22,058 nucleotides of DNA from Mailhella massiliensis (GTDB taxonomy: Bacteria > Desulfobacterota > Desulfovibrionia > Desulfovibrionales > Desulfovibrionaceae). The position numbers and the translations under genes were made by a program. The stretch lies in contig NZ_DYZA01000244.1 of assembly GCF_020741395.1 (NCBI RefSeq), positions 1 through 22,058 of the forward strand. Reading direction: 5' to 3'. The notes beneath the pieces are model-generated. The model was not told the DNA's origin. It searched no databases and worked only from the letters and a program-made list of their open reading frames with translations. Below are positions 21,405 to 22,058 of the stretch, piece by piece; the first letter of the stretch is position 1; each line of letters begins with the position of its first letter.

Positions 21405-22058
21405 ATGTGCGGAATCATTGGCTACAGCGGGCATCGTCCCGCCGTTCCCCTGCTGTTGGAAGGTTTGCATCGCCTGGAATACCGGGGTTACGATTCTTCG
21501 GGCGTGGCCTTCATGCAGGCGGGCCGCCTTCAGGTGGTGAAGGCGGCGGGCAAGCTTTCGGCGCTGGAAGAGAAGCTGGAAGAGAACGCCTACATGCTGG
21601 CTACCGCAGGCATGGGCCATACCCGCTGGGCCACCCACGGCCTGCCCGTGGAAAAGAACGCCCATCCTCATCTTTCGCAGGATAAGAGCATAGCCATTAT
21701 TCATAACGGCATCATCGAGAATTTTCAGGAACTCAAGGACGAGCTTGCCGCCCTGGGGCACAGCTTCCTTTCGGATACGGACACGGAAGTGCTGGCCCAC
21801 CTCATCGGTGAGGAAAGAAAGCGTGCTCCCTCCCTGCGCGAGGCCTTTGCCCGCGCCCTTTGCCGCGCGCACGGCGCCTATGCCGTAGTCATGATGGCCC
21901 AGGAGGAGCCGGGCGTCGTCTATGCCGCGCGCATGAGCGCGCCGCTTCTCATGGGCGTGGGCGTGGGGGAATGTTTCGTGGCCTCGGATATCCCGGCTTT
22001 TCTGCCCTATACCCGGGAAGTGGTCTTCCTGGAAGACGGCGAGCTCGCCCGCATCGAG
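21405..22058 (+). CDS. glmS: Glutamine-fructose-6-phosphate aminotransferase (isomerizing), N-terminal part, cut by window edge
   Basis: The first 218 residues of an enzyme usually about 610 long. It makes glucosamine-6-phosphate from fructose-6-phosphate and glutamine, the entry to UDP-GlcNAc that GlmU finishes. The part seen is the class II glutamine amidotransferase domain: Cys2 in MCGIIGY is the nucleophile, RLEYRGYDSSG follows, then GHTRWATHG, HNGIIENF and SDTDTEVLAHLI. All expected glutaminase residues are present. AGGAG lies eight bases before the ATG at 21405. The two sugar isomerase domains lie beyond the window. Confidence 0.97.
   Translation, partial: MCGIIGYSGHRPAVPLLLEGLHRLEYRGYDSSGVAFMQAGRLQVVKAAGKLSALEEKLEENAYMLATAGMGHTRWATHGLPVEKNAHPHLSQDKSIAIIHNGIIENFQELKDELAALGHSFLSDTDTEVLAHLIGEERKRAPSLREAFARALCRAHGAYAVVMMAQEEPGVVYAARMSAPLLMGVGVGECFVASDIPAFLPYTREVVFLEDGELARIE

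Noticed and set aside
1..22058. CRISPR arrays, tRNA or rRNA genes, insertion sequences with transposase
   Set aside because: I saw no regularly spaced repeats, no tRNA cloverleaf or rRNA-like stretch and no transposase or integrase.

Overview
The window is GC-rich (with a few AT-rich promoter islands) and carries an ordinary bacterial chromosomal backbone: cell-wall sugar synthesis (glmU, glmS), fatty acid synthesis (fabI), purine and histidine synthesis (purC, hisD), GatCA tRNA amidotransferase subunits, malic enzyme, a polyprenyl synthase and a Skp/OmpH-like protein. The two lipoproteins and the Skp-like protein indicate a Gram-negative cell. A TRAP transporter, Fe-S proteins and the overall gene set suggest an anaerobic, host-associated member of the Desulfovibrionaceae. 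That placement is inference from gene content, not from a marker gene.

Layout. 1-1149 (minus): a partial TRAP small permease (DctQ) preceded by a divergent amidohydrolase, with an AT-rich control region at about 1150-1270. 1679-4205 (minus): malic enzyme and a class V aminotransferase. 4206-4998: about 800 bases of non-coding DNA full of palindromes and repeats. 4999-13720 (minus): a long row reading DUF2065 protein, glmU, hisD, purC, fabI, a 31-residue membrane peptide, a hairpin/terminator, then a large lipoprotein, gatC and gatA. 14004-16273 (plus): polyprenyl synthase and a DHH phosphoesterase. 16316-17089: a long non-coding stretch ending in a good promoter. 17090-19404 (plus): a three-gene cassette of flavin/4Fe-4S protein, zinc macrodomain protein and class M sirtuin (SirTM). 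19405-20060: a second repeat-rich non-coding stretch. 20061-20348 (minus): a chorismate mutase-like protein. 20577-22058 (plus): Skp-like lipoprotein and the start of glmS.

The most interesting part is the SirTM cassette. Macrodomain and SirTM genes overlap by 50 bases and form a candidate reversible protein ADP-ribosylation pair. The lipoylation partners known from Staphylococcus and Streptococcus (GcvH-L, LplA2) are absent here. Their place is taken by a protein with a flavin split barrel and two 4Fe-4S clusters, under a sigma-70-like promoter with a perfect 12-base palindrome next to the -10 box.

The second theme is a dispersed repeat family. Two copies of about 95 bases (4382-4476 and 19407-19499) each fold into two tandem hairpins, and their arms differ by compensatory changes. 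Simpler hairpins of the same GGGGG/CCCCC type lie just after the stop codons of the amidohydrolase, malic enzyme and gatA.
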